NCBI RefSeq assembly: GCF_003987175.1
Contig: NZ_PIPM01000003.1
Span: 124,001 to 188,000, forward strand
Source of the DNA: Aliidiomarina sanyensis
GTDB lineage: Bacteria > Pseudomonadota > Gammaproteobacteria > Enterobacterales > Alteromonadaceae
Direction: 5' to 3'
DNA: 64,000 nt
Part shown: positions 40,086-49,608 of the stretch, one piece after another
Layout of the letters: the number at the start of each line of letters is the position of its first letter
Position numbering within the stretch: the stretch's first letter is position 1
Notes under the pieces: generated by a model
The model's database searches: none
What the model was told of the DNA's origin: nothing
The model's input: the letters and a program-made list of their open reading frames with translations, nothing else
Position numbers and translations under genes: made by a program

Positions 40086-40766
40086 TTAGCCGAAAAATAG
40101 GCGGCGGAACCATCCGCGATCGAGCCGATCACGACACTCATTTAATTGGTGAGCATAGCGATTCGAACGCGCGTCTACCCGACGGGAAACATCAATTAGC
40201 CAAGCCTTCTGAGCATAGGTTCGGCGCTGGAAACCGCCCCACCCCTCATGATAATTGAGGTATTGGTTATATGCGTCATGCTTTGAAACGCCATTGATCG
40301 TGTGGGTTTTGTTCATATACCAGCCAATAAAATCAATGGCATCACCGAAATTGTCACGACGTGCACGACGATTCCCAGTCTCTTTGATGTAATCATCCCA
40401 GGTCATCGTTTTTGCTTGTGCATAACCATAGGCATCGCTTAATCGACCCCATGGAATAAAGCCCAGTACATAGCGACGCGGAGGTCTCGCGCGCGCTTGG
40501 AATGAACTCTCTTGATACATAATGGCCATAGGCACATGAATGGGAACATCCCAGTTTCGATTCATTGATTTCGCAGCGCGCCACCAAGAACGGTTTTCTT
40601 CAAAAATATTACAAATATTCTCGGGATCACGCGGCGGTGACGATGCACAACCAACGGTTAGCAAGGCGACACATGCGAGAACCCCGAAACGGATTGCAAG
40701 TTTTTTTCGTCCCTGATGAAACTTTTTCTTTACGGTAGGCTCTGAATCAGTACATGCAAGATTCAT
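40086..40766 (-). CDS. Lipoprotein with transglycosylase SLT-like domain
   Basis: The 226-residue protein has a basic N-region, a hydrophobic helix and the lipobox LLTVGC, with the cysteine at 40, so a lipid-anchored periplasmic enzyme is likely. The domain that follows resembles soluble lytic transglycosylases: VPMAIMYQESSFQARARPP places the catalytic glutamate, followed by AYGYAQAKTMTWDDYIKETG, and YLNYHEGWGGF is typical of this subgroup. The family is small and is often annotated as a transglycosylase SLT domain protein; its specific role is not known to me. It is 40 bp downstream of gshA on the same strand. Confidence 0.85.
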   Translation of the reverse strand: MNLACTDSEPTVKKKFHQGRKKLAIRFGVLACVALLTVGCASSPPRDPENICNIFEENRSWWRAAKSMNRNWDVPIHVPMAIMYQESSFQARARPPRRYVLGFIPWGRLSDAYGYAQAKTMTWDDYIKETGNRRARRDNFGDAIDFIGWYMNKTHTINGVSKHDAYNQYLNYHEGWGGFQRRTYAQKAWLIDVSRRVDARSNRYAHQLNECRDRLDRGWFRRLFFG

Positions 40767-40796
40767 TTCATGTTATCCCCTGGTAAGAACACCTTC

Positions 40797-40823
40797 ACGC
40801 GCCTACTATGGCGCGTTTTTTTT
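40797..40823 (+). terminator. Plus-strand-oriented intrinsic terminator overlapping the gshA stop
   Basis: ACGCGCC-tactat-GGCGCGT is followed by seven T on the plus strand, a strong hairpin in the orientation opposite to the genes around it. The gshA stop codon (TAG on the minus strand) lies in its loop. It would stop plus-strand transcription from entering gshA as antisense. Confidence 0.7.
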
Positions 40824-42413
40824 ATCTAAAGCGCGTGCAAAATACGTGTCTAAAAACGCAGCGTACGTCCCCTCAGACGCAGCCTCTATCGCCTCTTGTT
40901 CCACAATGGATTCAGCGGCCAACTGCGCAAAGTAATCCGCGTCATAATACTCAAACGGCGTCTCAATCAGCTCATTTTTGTAGTCGGTTGCGAGACGCAT
41001 CCCAAGCTGTTGATACGCTGCTACCGCCGCATGATACTCGCGCAGTAACCGAGCGGAGTACGTTTGCTCTGGATCAGAAATTGCCGGCGCAAACAAGGCG
41101 AGCGCTCGTGTATACTGCTGTTCTACGTTTTCCTGATTTTCGGTCGCACCGTCAAGCAAACTTGCAATTTCTTTGAGTTCGTCAAACAATAAGGTTAATC
41201 GCTCGACGATTGAATGCTCCCCCGATTCATCCCGTAATTGCAGCCCTGGCTCACGACCACGTAAAACAACCGTATTTACATTTTTCTCAGTCTGCTGTTG
41301 AGCCTCCACGGGTAATTCCGGGCTGTCGCTTAATAAACAGTACAGTAGAAACAAATCCAAAAAGCGCATTTGCTCTGCCGTGATCCCCACAGGACTGAAG
41401 GGGTTTACATCAATCGCGCGCACTTCAATATACTGCACTCCACCCCGTTCAAGAGCTTGGGTTGGTGTCTCCCCTGACTCGGTCACGCGCTTAGGACGAA
41501 TCGGCGAATAGAATTCATTTTCAATCTGCAAAATATTGTCATTCAATTGCAGCCAGTGATCGCCCTCACGCACACCGATGCTTGCAAAATTCTCTGACCG
41601 CGTAAAAACCGCGTTTCGAAGCCCGTCTACATAGCTCTGCAATGAGTTATAGGTAATCTTGAGCGCCGATTGTTCCTTATTTGTGTACCCGAGATCACTC
41701 ATTCGTAGCGACGTTGCATAGGGAACAAAAACCATTCCGTTACCCAGCTCGCGAAAATCAAAGTCGGCGCTGCTGTGTTTTAAAAATGACTTGCATAAAA
41801 CCGGTGAAGCACCAAACAAGTAGGGAATGACCCAGGCCCATCGTTTAAAGTTACGCAACAAACCAAAGTAGCCTTCCGAACGGAACTCAACGGAGTCCTT
41901 TACTCCATTTCGTTCAGCTAAAATCGCCCACAGCGCGTCACTGACCGACCAGTTAAAATGAACGCCCGCAATGGTCTGCATGACCGCACCATACCGATGG
42001 GTCAGCCCTTGCCGATAGGTTGTCTTCATTCGCCCAATGTGCGATGTGCCATAATCCGCAAGATGGATGTCCGATACCTCATTGAGATAGCATGGCATAC
42101 TTAGAGGCCACATCAGCTCGTTGCCCATCGCATGATAGGTCGCACGATGCACATCACGCAGTTGCGCCAAGGTCGTTTCAATCTCCGTACTCACGGGGGT
42201 GATGAATTCGAGGAGCGACTCTGCGTAATCTGTGGTGATCAGTGGGTGTGTGAGTTTCGAGCCCAACGCTCTCGGGTGCTGCGTGGTGGCGAGACGCCCT
42301 TCAGGCGTAATGCGCAAACATTCGCGCTCGATTCCTCGGTTCATTGTCGCGAGCGCACGGCGCCCGACATCATCACGCAATTGCGATAAACGCGTCGATA
42401 ATAAAATGGACAA
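40806..42413 (-). CDS. gshA: Glutamate-cysteine ligase
   Basis: GshA makes gamma-glutamylcysteine, the rate-limiting step of glutathione synthesis. Family motifs include MNRGIERECLRITPEGRLA, TTDYAESLLEFITPV, MWPLSMPCYL, GVHFNWSVS and IPYLFGASPVLCKSF. EVRAIDVNPFSPVGIT is the substrate-binding stretch. No good ATG is available: a TTG at 42413 (LSILLSTRLSQL) gives about 535 residues, close to the usual 518, while a TTG at 42461 would give 551; the true start is unsettled. It is divergent from the hybrid kinase gene with under 100 bp between starts. gshB is not in the window. Confidence 0.95.
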   Translation of the reverse strand: MSILLSTRLSQLRDDVGRRALATMNRGIERECLRITPEGRLATTQHPRALGSKLTHPLITTDYAESLLEFITPVSTEIETTLAQLRDVHRATYHAMGNELMWPLSMPCYLNEVSDIHLADYGTSHIGRMKTTYRQGLTHRYGAVMQTIAGVHFNWSVSDALWAILAERNGVKDSVEFRSEGYFGLLRNFKRWAWVIPYLFGASPVLCKSFLKHSSADFDFRELGNGMVFVPYATSLRMSDLGYTNKEQSALKITYNSLQSYVDGLRNAVFTRSENFASIGVREGDHWLQLNDNILQIENEFYSPIRPKRVTESGETPTQALERGGVQYIEVRAIDVNPFSPVGITAEQMRFLDLFLLYCLLSDSPELPVEAQQQTEKNVNTVVLRGREPGLQLRDESGEHSIVERLTLLFDELKEIASLLDGATENQENVEQQYTRALALFAPAISDPEQTYSARLLREYHAAVAAYQQLGMRLATDYKNELIETPFEYYDADYFAQLAAESIVEQEAIEAASEGTYAAFLDTYFARALDKKNAP

Positions 42414-42493
42414 GGCTACATCCCGGAATTTGTCTGATATGATGGGGCTAGTGTGCCACAATCATCAGAAAAAAGCAGCGAAAGGTACGTCCA

Positions 42494-45127
42494 TTGAAGA
42501 AACTGAATTTCTCGCTCACCCCCACACTTGGGCGGCGCTTGAGCCTCATTATGCTGATTGCCGCAGGGTTCGTTCTGATTCTTCCCGCTCCCTGGCATGT
42601 AGTGCCCTTGTTGGTCCTTATTGGCTGCGGTGTATGGCTTTGGCATTGCAGCCAGTCGCAAGCCCCTGCTCCCGAAGGTGTCATAGAGGAACAACCGGCC
42701 TTATCTGAAGTCAATGGGCACCTTTTAGCACAAGTCTTTAACGACCTTCCCATTCGTGTGTATTGGCGTGACGCCGATATGCGTTTTATTGGCGCAAATC
42801 CTGGTTTTCTGCGGGACTTTGGGATTGAGACCGTTCAGGGGCTGCGGGATGAGGATATTCCTCAGCTCAAGGCAAATAAAGGGCTTAGAGGGCGCGATTT
42901 ACAAACCTTTAGCCTCCGCTCTGCCGCATGTAACCAAGAGATGCAATTGAAATTTCATGATGCCGAAGGGGGTGTTCGTTGGGTTGAACATTCGAGCGTG
43001 CCGCTCTACAACGAAACTGGGGAAATCGTTGGAATTCTTGGCAGCTACTACGATATTTCATCTATTAAACGCGCTACCGAGGAAATGTCACAGGCACGGG
43101 AAACCGCCGAACAAGCCCGAGCCGAAGCCGAAGCTGCAAACCTCGCGAAGAGCGATTTTCTGGCCAACATGAGTCATGAAATCCGAACGCCTATTAATGC
43201 CATCGTCGGCATGGCGAACCTTGCACTGAAAACTGACCTAAACGACAAGCAACGTCGCTATGTGAAAGTGATTGAATCGTCCTCGCAAGCGCTACTCGGT
43301 GTCATTAATGACATACTCGATTTCTCGAAAATCGAAGCCAATAAACTAACTATTGAGAGAATTCCCTTTGATTTAGATGAAGTACTGGGGACCCTTGCCG
43401 ACATGTTTGCTTATAAAGCTTACGACAAAGGGCTCGAATTCATCATTAATCTCCCAGCGAACATTCCGACGCTGCTCGTGGGTGACCCCCTGCGGTTACA
43501 ACAAGTCTTGATAAACTTAGTCAGTAACGCGATTAAATTTACCGAGGACGGCGAAATCAATGTGTCCTGTACTTTGCTTGACCGCACCGAGCACAAAGTG
43601 TGGTTGCGGATCGAAGTGAAAGATACGGGAATGGGAATGAGCGCAGAACAAGCTGCCCGTCTCTTTAATGCATTCACCCAGGCGGATACCTCAACCACGC
43701 GTAAGTTTGGCGGTACCGGTCTTGGTTTAACGATTTCACGCCGCCTTGTCACATTAATGGAAGGTGACATCGGGGTCAGCAGCACTCCGGGTCAAGGTTC
43801 TAACTTTTTTATTGAACTCGTCTTGCCACTGCAAGAAAGCCAAGATACGTCCCATCACCAGCTGCTCCTCGAGCGCTTGGCGGGCACACGGGTTCTGGCG
43901 GTAGACGACAACACCAGTACGCGGGAAATGTTAAAGGAAACGCTTCGCTCCTACGGCATGGAAGCTCATACCTGCCACAGTGGTGAGCAAGCGCTTACCT
44001 TGCTGAAAAAGGCTGCGCAAGATAAAAAACCATTCCAACTCATGCTGATCGATTGGCGTTTACCTGGCATGGATGGACTGACACTCGTTGAGCGTATAAA
44101 AGGCAAATTCAACGATGAGACGCGACCCCGGATGATTCTTGCGACTGGGTATTACGCTGAGGAATTGGCAGAAAAAGCGCGTGTAGTCGGCACCGATGAT
44201 TTCATTACCAAGCCATATACCACCGCGACTCTGGCCCGAGTCATGACCTCCGCGCTGTTTGGTAAAAAGACCGCCGTGGGCTTAGAAGAGAAAAAGCTCA
44301 CCATTCCCGAAAACCTGCACGGCGCACCACTCCTCTTGGTCGAAGACAACGAAATTAATCAACATGTTGCCAAGGAGATATTGAGTGGTCACGGATTTCG
44401 GGTGGATATCGCAGAAAATGGTGAGGTTGCTGTCGATAAAGTCCGTCAAAATACCTATGCATTAGTTCTGATGGACATTCAGATGCCGGTCATGGATGGC
44501 TACCGTGCCGCCGAGACCATACGCCAATATTACTCATATCAGCAGGTGCCAATCCTCGCCATGACCGCAAATGCGATGAGTGGCGATGCAGAGCGTTCTC
44601 TCGCTGCGGGGATGCAAGGACATATTCCAAAACCCATTGATGAGGCCTTGCTGATCAGTCAAATTAACAAATGGGCACTTCCAGGGCCTTACGACGCGCC
44701 CCCTCCTGCACCGAGCGACATGGAAACAGAGGATAAGCCGAGCAGTACCCCGCGGCGTTATCCGCAAAATAAAGGGATGGATCTTGATCAAGCGTTGGCG
44801 CGTTTAAATCACAACATTGATTTGTACGTCCGATTACTAGAGCAGCTAGTGGCGACGTATCGAGGAAGTGCTGTGAAAGTGTCCGAATTTATTGCGCGAG
44901 GTCAGCACGATGACGCACGCCGCCATTTTCACTCCCTGAAGGGGGCGGCAGCCAATCTAGGGATGCTCGCTCTAGCGCGGAAAGCTGGCGCTTTGGAACT
45001 TGCGGTTCAAGAACGCGATGTCGGTAAGGTTGCTGACGAGATTACTGGCCTCGAAGGGTTACTTGACCAAGCAGAACAAGCCATCCAAGATCTGCGCAGC
45101 ACGCAGAGCTTAAATGCGGAATCATAG
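42494..45127 (+). CDS. Hybrid sensor histidine kinase (PAS-HisKA-HATPase-REC-REC-Hpt)
   Basis: This is an 877-residue phosphorelay protein. Two N-terminal hydrophobic helices (about 16-50) anchor it in the membrane. A PAS domain covers about 75-190. The HisKA box NMSHEIRTP puts the phospho-histidine at 228. The HATPase has LVSNAIKFT, DTGMGMS and GGTGLGLTIS. Two receivers follow, with acceptor aspartates in LIDWRLPGMDG (about 455-575) and VLMDIQMPVMDG (about 605-725). A C-terminal Hpt domain carries HFHSLKGAAANLG (about 770-865). A TTG start with AAAGG eight bases upstream is used. The signal and target are unknown, and no DNA-binding partner is adjacent. A small membrane peptide gene follows after 11 bp. 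Confidence 0.93.
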   Translation: MKKLNFSLTPTLGRRLSLIMLIAAGFVLILPAPWHVVPLLVLIGCGVWLWHCSQSQAPAPEGVIEEQPALSEVNGHLLAQVFNDLPIRVYWRDADMRFIGANPGFLRDFGIETVQGLRDEDIPQLKANKGLRGRDLQTFSLRSAACNQEMQLKFHDAEGGVRWVEHSSVPLYNETGEIVGILGSYYDISSIKRATEEMSQARETAEQARAEAEAANLAKSDFLANMSHEIRTPINAIVGMANLALKTDLNDKQRRYVKVIESSSQALLGVINDILDFSKIEANKLTIERIPFDLDEVLGTLADMFAYKAYDKGLEFIINLPANIPTLLVGDPLRLQQVLINLVSNAIKFTEDGEINVSCTLLDRTEHKVWLRIEVKDTGMGMSAEQAARLFNAFTQADTSTTRKFGGTGLGLTISRRLVTLMEGDIGVSSTPGQGSNFFIELVLPLQESQDTSHHQLLLERLAGTRVLAVDDNTSTREMLKETLRSYGMEAHTCHSGEQALTLLKKAAQDKKPFQLMLIDWRLPGMDGLTLVERIKGKFNDETRPRMILATGYYAEELAEKARVVGTDDFITKPYTTATLARVMTSALFGKKTAVGLEEKKLTIPENLHGAPLLLVEDNEINQHVAKEILSGHGFRVDIAENGEVAVDKVRQNTYALVLMDIQMPVMDGYRAAETIRQYYSYQQVPILAMTANAMSGDAERSLAAGMQGHIPKPIDEALLISQINKWALPGPYDAPPPAPSDMETEDKPSSTPRRYPQNKGMDLDQALARLNHNIDLYVRLLEQLVATYRGSAVKVSEFIARGQHDDARRHFHSLKGAAANLGMLALARKAGALELAVQERDVGKVADEITGLEGLLDQAEQAIQDLRSTQSLNAES

Positions 45128-45138
45128 GGAGCTAGACC

Positions 45139-45306
45139 ATGGTGCGATTTTTATTTCTTATCCCGTTAGTCCTTATCTTGCTTTGGACGCTTTGGTTGCA
45201 ACTCAACGGATATCGCGTCCGTGATGGACTGCAAGGCTACAAGTATATTTTGATTACGAGTGCAGTGATTGCCGGCTTTTACACCCTCATGTGGTGGGTG
45301 ACCTGA
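45139..45306 (+). CDS. Small two-helix membrane peptide (55 aa)
   Basis: An ATG at 45139 with AGGGAG upstream starts a 55-codon frame ending TGA at 45304-45306, 11 bp after the hybrid kinase stop and on the same strand. The translation begins MVRFLFLIPLVLILLWTLWL. A loop NGYRVRDGLQGYKY follows, then a second helix ILITSAVIAGFYTLMWW. Two hydrophobic segments joined by a positively charged loop fit a small inner-membrane protein. The ribosome-binding site and tight spacing support a real gene cotranscribed with the kinase. Function is unknown; a kinase modulator is one possibility. A GC-rich hairpin GACGACGCT/AGCGTCGTC overlaps its end. Confidence 0.7.
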   Translation: MVRFLFLIPLVLILLWTLWLQLNGYRVRDGLQGYKYILITSAVIAGFYTLMWWVT

Positions 45307-45349
45307 CGACGCTCACATCAGCGTCGTCTCGATCGTGAGCTCACGGCAC

Positions 45350-46483
45350 TTATCCACCCGCAAGCGCAAGCAAAATACCGGCCGCAACGGCAGAGCCGAG
45401 TACCCCCGCTACATTTGGCCCCATTGCATGCATCAACAAGAAGTTGTGTTGATCTGCACGTAACCCCTCTTTATTGACGACTCGCGCTGCCATAGGCACG
45501 GCGGACACGCCTGCTGCACCAATCAGTGGGTTAATCGCTTGCTTACTGAATAGATTGAGTAATTTCGCCATTAAAATTCCCGCGGCCGTCCCGAAGACGA
45601 ACGCCATGGCGCCAAGGAGCAGAATTCCGAGTGTTTCAACAGTCAAGAAGGAACCGGCGCTAAGCTGTGCGCCGACAGCCAACCCGAGGAAAATTGTGAC
45701 CAAATTAATCAATTCATTCTGAGCAGACTTGCTTAATCGATCCACAACACCCGACTCACGCATTAAGTTACCCAAACAGAACATACCAACTAATGGTGCT
45801 GCTGTGGGCAACAACATGACCGTCAAGATCAAGACGAGCAAAGGAAACAGAATCTTCGCGCGCTTCGAGACAGGCTTTAGTTGCTCCATTTTAATTGCGC
45901 GTTCTTTCTTGGTAGTCAATAAGCGCATAACCGGAGGCTGCAAAACAGGCACCAGCGCCATGTATGAATAGGCTGCAACGGCTATCGCACCGAGTAATTC
46001 GGGTGCGAGTTGAGAGCTTAAATAAATGGCTGTTGGACCATCAGCCCCCCCGATAATCGCGATCGCCGCCGCTTGCTGAAGCGTAAACTCCACACCCGGC
46101 ACCCAATTTAGAGCAATAGCGCCAATGAGTGTTGCAAAAATACCAAACTGCGCTGCGGCACCTAATAACAGCATTCGCGGATTGGCCAACAAGGCACTGA
46201 AGTCCGTCATCGCACCGACCCCGAGGAAAATCAGTAACGGGAAGATCCCGGTCGCAATTCCGACCTCATATAACGCATACAGGACACCTCCTGCCTCGTT
46301 CATACCCGCGAGCGGAATATTGGTCAGAACCGCCCCAAAACCGATGGGCAAGAGCAGGAGAGGTTCAAACTTATGAACAATCGCAAGATAAATTAAGATT
46401 AAGCCCACACCTATCATGACCAACGCACCCCAGGTCATGGCAGAAAGTCCCGTGTTTTGCCACAAGGTCAGCATGCTTTCCAT
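45350..46483 (-). CDS. oadB: Oxaloacetate decarboxylase beta subunit (Na+ pump)
   Basis: The beta subunit decarboxylates carboxybiotin and couples this to sodium export across the inner membrane. The 377 residues form about nine to eleven membrane segments. [50 protein letters not shown] and [18 protein letters not shown] are family hallmarks; the aspartate in GGADGPT is the one linked to Na+ binding. It is the last gene of the operon oadG-oadA-oadB and starts 4 bp after oadA. The pump lets the cell gain a sodium gradient from oxaloacetate or pyruvate-linked fermentation, useful in saline settings. Confidence 0.96.
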   Translation of the reverse strand: MESMLTLWQNTGLSAMTWGALVMIGVGLILIYLAIVHKFEPLLLLPIGFGAVLTNIPLAGMNEAGGVLYALYEVGIATGIFPLLIFLGVGAMTDFSALLANPRMLLLGAAAQFGIFATLIGAIALNWVPGVEFTLQQAAAIAIIGGADGPTAIYLSSQLAPELLGAIAVAAYSYMALVPVLQPPVMRLLTTKKERAIKMEQLKPVSKRAKILFPLLVLILTVMLLPTAAPLVGMFCLGNLMRESGVVDRLSKSAQNELINLVTIFLGLAVGAQLSAGSFLTVETLGILLLGAMAFVFGTAAGILMAKLLNLFSKQAINPLIGAAGVSAVPMAARVVNKEGLRADQHNFLLMHAMGPNVAGVLGSAVAAGILLALAGG

Positions 46484-46487
46484 GCAA

Positions 46488-48302
46488 TTAGGCTCCTTTT
46501 AACGTGAGCAGCACATCACCCGAGATCACACTGTCGCCTTCCCGAGCGGTGAGCTCAGCAACTGTTCCCGCGCGATCAGTCCGAACTTCAGTTTCCATTT
46601 TCATGGCTTCCAGAATAACCACAACGTCACCCGCTGCAACCTTCTGTCCGGCTTTCACTTGATACTTCCACAAGTTTCCAGACAGTGGTGCAGTCACCGG
46701 GCGAACATCGCCGTCGTCTTGGCTCGACTTTGCGGTTGATTTTGCTTGGGATGTTTCCGATTCTTCCTCGGCTTTAGGCATTTCACTTTGTTGGGCCTGC
46801 AAACTCCCATCAGGCCCAACTTCCACCGAGAAACACTCACCTGAGATGCATACATCGTAGCGCTCAATACTGTTATCGCCTGTTTCCGCTTTGCGAACGG
46901 GACGATCTGTTTCCAAACTTGGAGCCGGCTCAAAGGCCTCCGGGTTCCCGCGATTTTTGAGGAATTTCAATCCAACTTGCGGGAACAACGCATAGGTTAG
47001 AACATCATCATCGATATTTTTTGCAAGCTCAATGGATTCCGCTTTCGCTTTGGTTTTAAGCTCCTTCGTAAGTTCTGGGAGCTCATTGTCCAATAAGTCC
47101 GCTGGGCGGCACGTAATAGGCTCAGCATCGCCAAGGACCGTTTTCTGAAGCGCCTGATTAACCGGTGCAGCGGTCGCGCCATACTCACCTTTGAGTACAC
47201 CAGCAGTTTCTTTCGAGACAGACTTATAGCGTTCGCCGGTTAAAACATTTAGCACGGCCTGCGTCCCGACGATCTGAGATGTTGGAGTCACTAATGGAAT
47301 AAAGCCTAAATCTTCACGAACCCGCGGAATTTCCTCTAGAACGGCATCAAACTTATCGAGCGCCTTTTGCTCACGAAGCTGATTTTCCATGTTTGTCAGC
47401 ATCCCCCCGGGCACTTGAGCGAGAAGAATGCGAGCATCCACTCCCTTCAAAGAGCCTTCGAAGCGTGCATACTTGCGCCGGACACCGCGGAAATATGCGG
47501 CGATCTCTTCGAGTGCTGCCAAATCAAGTCCAGTATCGCGTTCGGTCCCCTCAACCGTTGCGACTATGGTCTCTGTTGCGGTGTGACCATAGGTCATGCT
47601 CATCGAGGAGATTGCGGTATCAAGGATATCGATGCCCGCATCGATCGCTTTCTGATAGGTTGCCGTGCTGAGCCCCGTGGTTGCATGACACTGCATGGCG
47701 ATGGGAACAGATACCGCTGATTTTAATGCCCGAATAAGCTTTTCAGCTTCATAAGGGCGCAGCAATCCAGCCATATCTTTAATACATATTGAGTGACACC
47801 CTAAGTCTTCTAGTTTTTTTGCCATATCCACCCAGGTATCAAGGGTATGGACTGGGCTCACGGTGTAAGCCAGCGTTCCTTGCGCATGGCCATCATTGGC
47901 AATCGTCGCTTTAATCGCTGTCTGTAAATTCCGCACATCGTTCATCGCATCAAAAATGCGAAATACATCGACCCCATTTTCCCGGGCACGTTCCACAAAA
48001 CGCTCAACAACATCGTCTGCGTAATGGCGGTAACCCAATAAGTTTTGTCCACGCAACAGCATCTGCTGTTTGGTTTTTGGCATTGCTTTCTTAATTTCGC
48101 GGAGTCGTTCCCAGGGATCTTCCCCGAGATAACGAATACACGCATCAAAGGTCGCGCCACCCCATGACTCCATGGACCAATAACCGACTTCATCCAACTG
48201 CGCCGCAATTGGCAACATATCCTCTAATCTTAGGCGTGTTGCGAGCAGTGATTGATGTGCATCACGAAGAACGAGCTCGGTTAGTAATAAAGGTTGAGTC
48301 AT
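46488..48302 (-). CDS. oadA: Oxaloacetate decarboxylase alpha subunit (carboxyltransferase + biotin carrier)
   Basis: The alpha subunit moves CO2 from oxaloacetate to biotin. The 604 residues include an N-terminal HMGL-like carboxyltransferase (1-300: [40 protein letters not shown]). A conserved middle region (PYCA; about 320-470) follows. After a linker rich in S/E/K (about 510-535), a biotinyl domain carries the lysine in [12 protein letters not shown]. The gene follows oadG by 3 bp and precedes oadB by 4 bp, a tight operon. Biotin attachment requires BirA, not present in the window. Confidence 0.97.
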   Translation of the reverse strand: MTQPLLLTELVLRDAHQSLLATRLRLEDMLPIAAQLDEVGYWSMESWGGATFDACIRYLGEDPWERLREIKKAMPKTKQQMLLRGQNLLGYRHYADDVVERFVERARENGVDVFRIFDAMNDVRNLQTAIKATIANDGHAQGTLAYTVSPVHTLDTWVDMAKKLEDLGCHSICIKDMAGLLRPYEAEKLIRALKSAVSVPIAMQCHATTGLSTATYQKAIDAGIDILDTAISSMSMTYGHTATETIVATVEGTERDTGLDLAALEEIAAYFRGVRRKYARFEGSLKGVDARILLAQVPGGMLTNMENQLREQKALDKFDAVLEEIPRVREDLGFIPLVTPTSQIVGTQAVLNVLTGERYKSVSKETAGVLKGEYGATAAPVNQALQKTVLGDAEPITCRPADLLDNELPELTKELKTKAKAESIELAKNIDDDVLTYALFPQVGLKFLKNRGNPEAFEPAPSLETDRPVRKAETGDNSIERYDVCISGECFSVEVGPDGSLQAQQSEMPKAEEESETSQAKSTAKSSQDDGDVRPVTAPLSGNLWKYQVKAGQKVAAGDVVVILEAMKMETEVRTDRAGTVAELTAREGDSVISGDVLLTLKGA

Positions 48303-48305
48303 GCA

Positions 48306-48566
48306 TTACTCCTTGGAGCGATCGGCACGTCCTCGTGCCTGACGGTATTTTTGGACAGCGACAGTCACCGCAGCGAGTTTAGCGGCTTGGGAAGGGCCTT
48401 TGGGGGGCGCAGGTTGTGACGCGCTAGAATCACTCGAATTCACTGGTGTTTCTGGACAAAGACGAGTCAGCAAGGCAACAACACCGGTCAGGATCAGCAA
48501 AAACGTGAAGACGACCCCCATACCGGCGAGCATCAATTCAAACGCTTCTTGAAACAATTCCGCCAT
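48306..48566 (-). CDS. oadG: Oxaloacetate decarboxylase gamma subunit
   Basis: The small gamma subunit (86 residues) anchors alpha to beta and binds zinc. One N-terminal membrane helix (LMLAGMGVVFTFLLILTGVVALLTRL) is followed by a polar linker with P/S/A residues and a basic C-terminal end. The ATG at 48566 (MAELFQEAFELM) has GGGAGG six bases upstream and is preferred to the frame from 48626. It is the first gene of the oadGAB operon. Confidence 0.93.
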   Translation of the reverse strand: MAELFQEAFELMLAGMGVVFTFLLILTGVVALLTRLCPETPVNSSDSSASQPAPPKGPSQAAKLAAVTVAVQKYRQARGRADRSKE

Positions 48567-48888
48567 TGCTACCTCCCTGCGATGATTCGATTTGAAAAGA
48601 CACGGGTCGTCGACCCGATCATGCACCTCTGAATCACGTAGTCCTTCCGTGATCGGTGCCTCATAATTGTTAGTTAATTGTAGAGTTCAGTGATGGGAAA
48701 GGAAAGCGCTTTTACGTGCGTTCCCTATGCAGCAAATTGATAGGCGATATTCGATGGAATGATTCGTTGTACGAGGTCTGGAAATAAACAGCAATCAAGG
48801 ATACGCGGACTCGTGCCACATGCTACACGGATTTTAAAGTAAAAAAGAAGGAATAGTAGCGTTGGAAAGGCGATGCGAAGAGAAAGCG
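48567..48888 (-). promoter_or_regulatory. Leader/promoter region of oadGAB (no gene)
   Basis: No coding frame is convincing. On the minus strand a TACAAT (48682-48677) has a weak -35 TTTCCT 17 bp upstream. Downstream of it are two inverted repeats: ATCACG/CGTGAT at 48633-48653 and the palindrome CGGGTCG-T-CGACCCG at 48603-48617, both in the untranslated leader. They may bind a regulator or form RNA hairpins. Confidence 0.4.
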
Positions 48889-48965
48889 TGGCGCGCTCGG
48901 GAGGACTCGAACCTCCAACCGCCTGGTTCGTAGCCAGGTACTCTATCCAGTTGAGCTACGAGCGC
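48889..48965 (-). tRNA. tRNA-Arg (ACG), copy 2
   Basis: The minus strand forms a complete cloverleaf: acceptor GCGCTCG/CGAGCGC, anticodon loop CTACGAA with ACG, T-loop GGTTCGAGTCC and encoded CCA. The wobble A would be converted to inosine. It is identical to the second copy 24 bp upstream. Confidence 0.97.
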
Positions 48966-48989
48966 GTTGCTTGTTTTGAATGTCTGAAA

Positions 48990-49066
48990 TGGCGCGCTCG
49001 GGAGGACTCGAACCTCCAACCGCCTGGTTCGTAGCCAGGTACTCTATCCAGTTGAGCTACGAGCGC
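48990..49066 (-). tRNA. tRNA-Arg (ACG), copy 1
   Basis: This has the same 77 bases as the neighbouring copy. It follows tRNA-Ser by 85 bp, the arrangement of E. coli serV-argVYZQ downstream of csrA. Confidence 0.97.
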
Positions 49067-49151
49067 GTTGCTTCATGATTCATATTGTATCGACACCGTG
49101 CCGCGTCATGGTCAGGCTTCACCAAGGTGAATGTGACGTGAGTTGGCAAAA

Positions 49152-49244
49152 TGGCGGTGAGGGAGGGATTCGAACCCTCGATAGGGCTACAAACCCTATA
49201 CTCCCTTAGCAGGGGAGCGCCTTCAGCCTCTCGGCCACCTCACC
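49152..49244 (-). tRNA. tRNA-Ser (GCT)
   Basis: A class II tRNA with a long variable arm. The acceptor stem is GGTGAGG/CCTCACC, the anticodon loop TTGCTAA carries GCT, and CCA is encoded. It lies between csrA and the tRNA-Arg pair on the same strand. Confidence 0.96.
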
Positions 49245-49360
49245 GCGACTCGATGGGCGTGAATGATAGCGTTTTGTCAGAAGTTGTCAAACGCTTTTTG
49301 CCCTGAAACTGTTTAACTGCGTCATAATTAAACAGTCTGCGTAGTTTTTAGCCCCAAAAT

Positions 49361-49386
49361 AAAAACCGGCTGCAAAAGCCGGCTTC
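49361..49386 (-). terminator. Intrinsic terminator of csrA
   Basis: On the minus strand AAGCCGGC-ttttgca-GCCGGTTT (one G-T wobble) runs into TTTATTTT, 34 bp past the csrA stop. It separates csrA from the tRNA genes. Confidence 0.75.
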
Positions 49387-49419
49387 TTGATGTGGCGATT
49401 ACACCACAAGACCCATCCG

Positions 49420-49608
49420 TTATTCAGGCGCTTGATCGGAATCCTTCTCCGCCTGAATTCGCATGTAAATTTCTTCTCGGTGCACAGAAACGTCTTTTGG
49501 AGCATTGACACCAATTCGTACCTGATTTCCTTTGACGCCGAGCACAGTGACCGTGACATCATCACCAATCATCAGTGTCTCCCCGACCCGTCGCGTTAAT
49601 ATTAGCAT
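49420..49608 (-). CDS. csrA: Carbon storage regulator CsrA
   Basis: CsrA is a small RNA-binding dimer that blocks or activates translation at GGA motifs and so governs carbon flux, motility and biofilm. The 62-residue sequence [20 protein letters not shown], with [19 protein letters not shown], has all RNA-contact residues including L4, R6 and R44. GGAG lies 9 bases upstream of the ATG (GGAGCAAAATTAG). The order alaS-csrA-tRNA-Ser-tRNA-Arg is conserved. No csrB-like RNA is visible in the window. Confidence 0.98.
   Translation of the reverse strand: MLILTRRVGETLMIGDDVTVTVLGVKGNQVRIGVNAPKDVSVHREEIYMRIQAEKDSDQAPE

Noticed and set aside
45305-45328. GACGACGCT/AGCGTCGTC hairpin as terminator between the small peptide and oadB
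   Set aside because: No T-tract follows on either strand, so I did not list it as a terminator.
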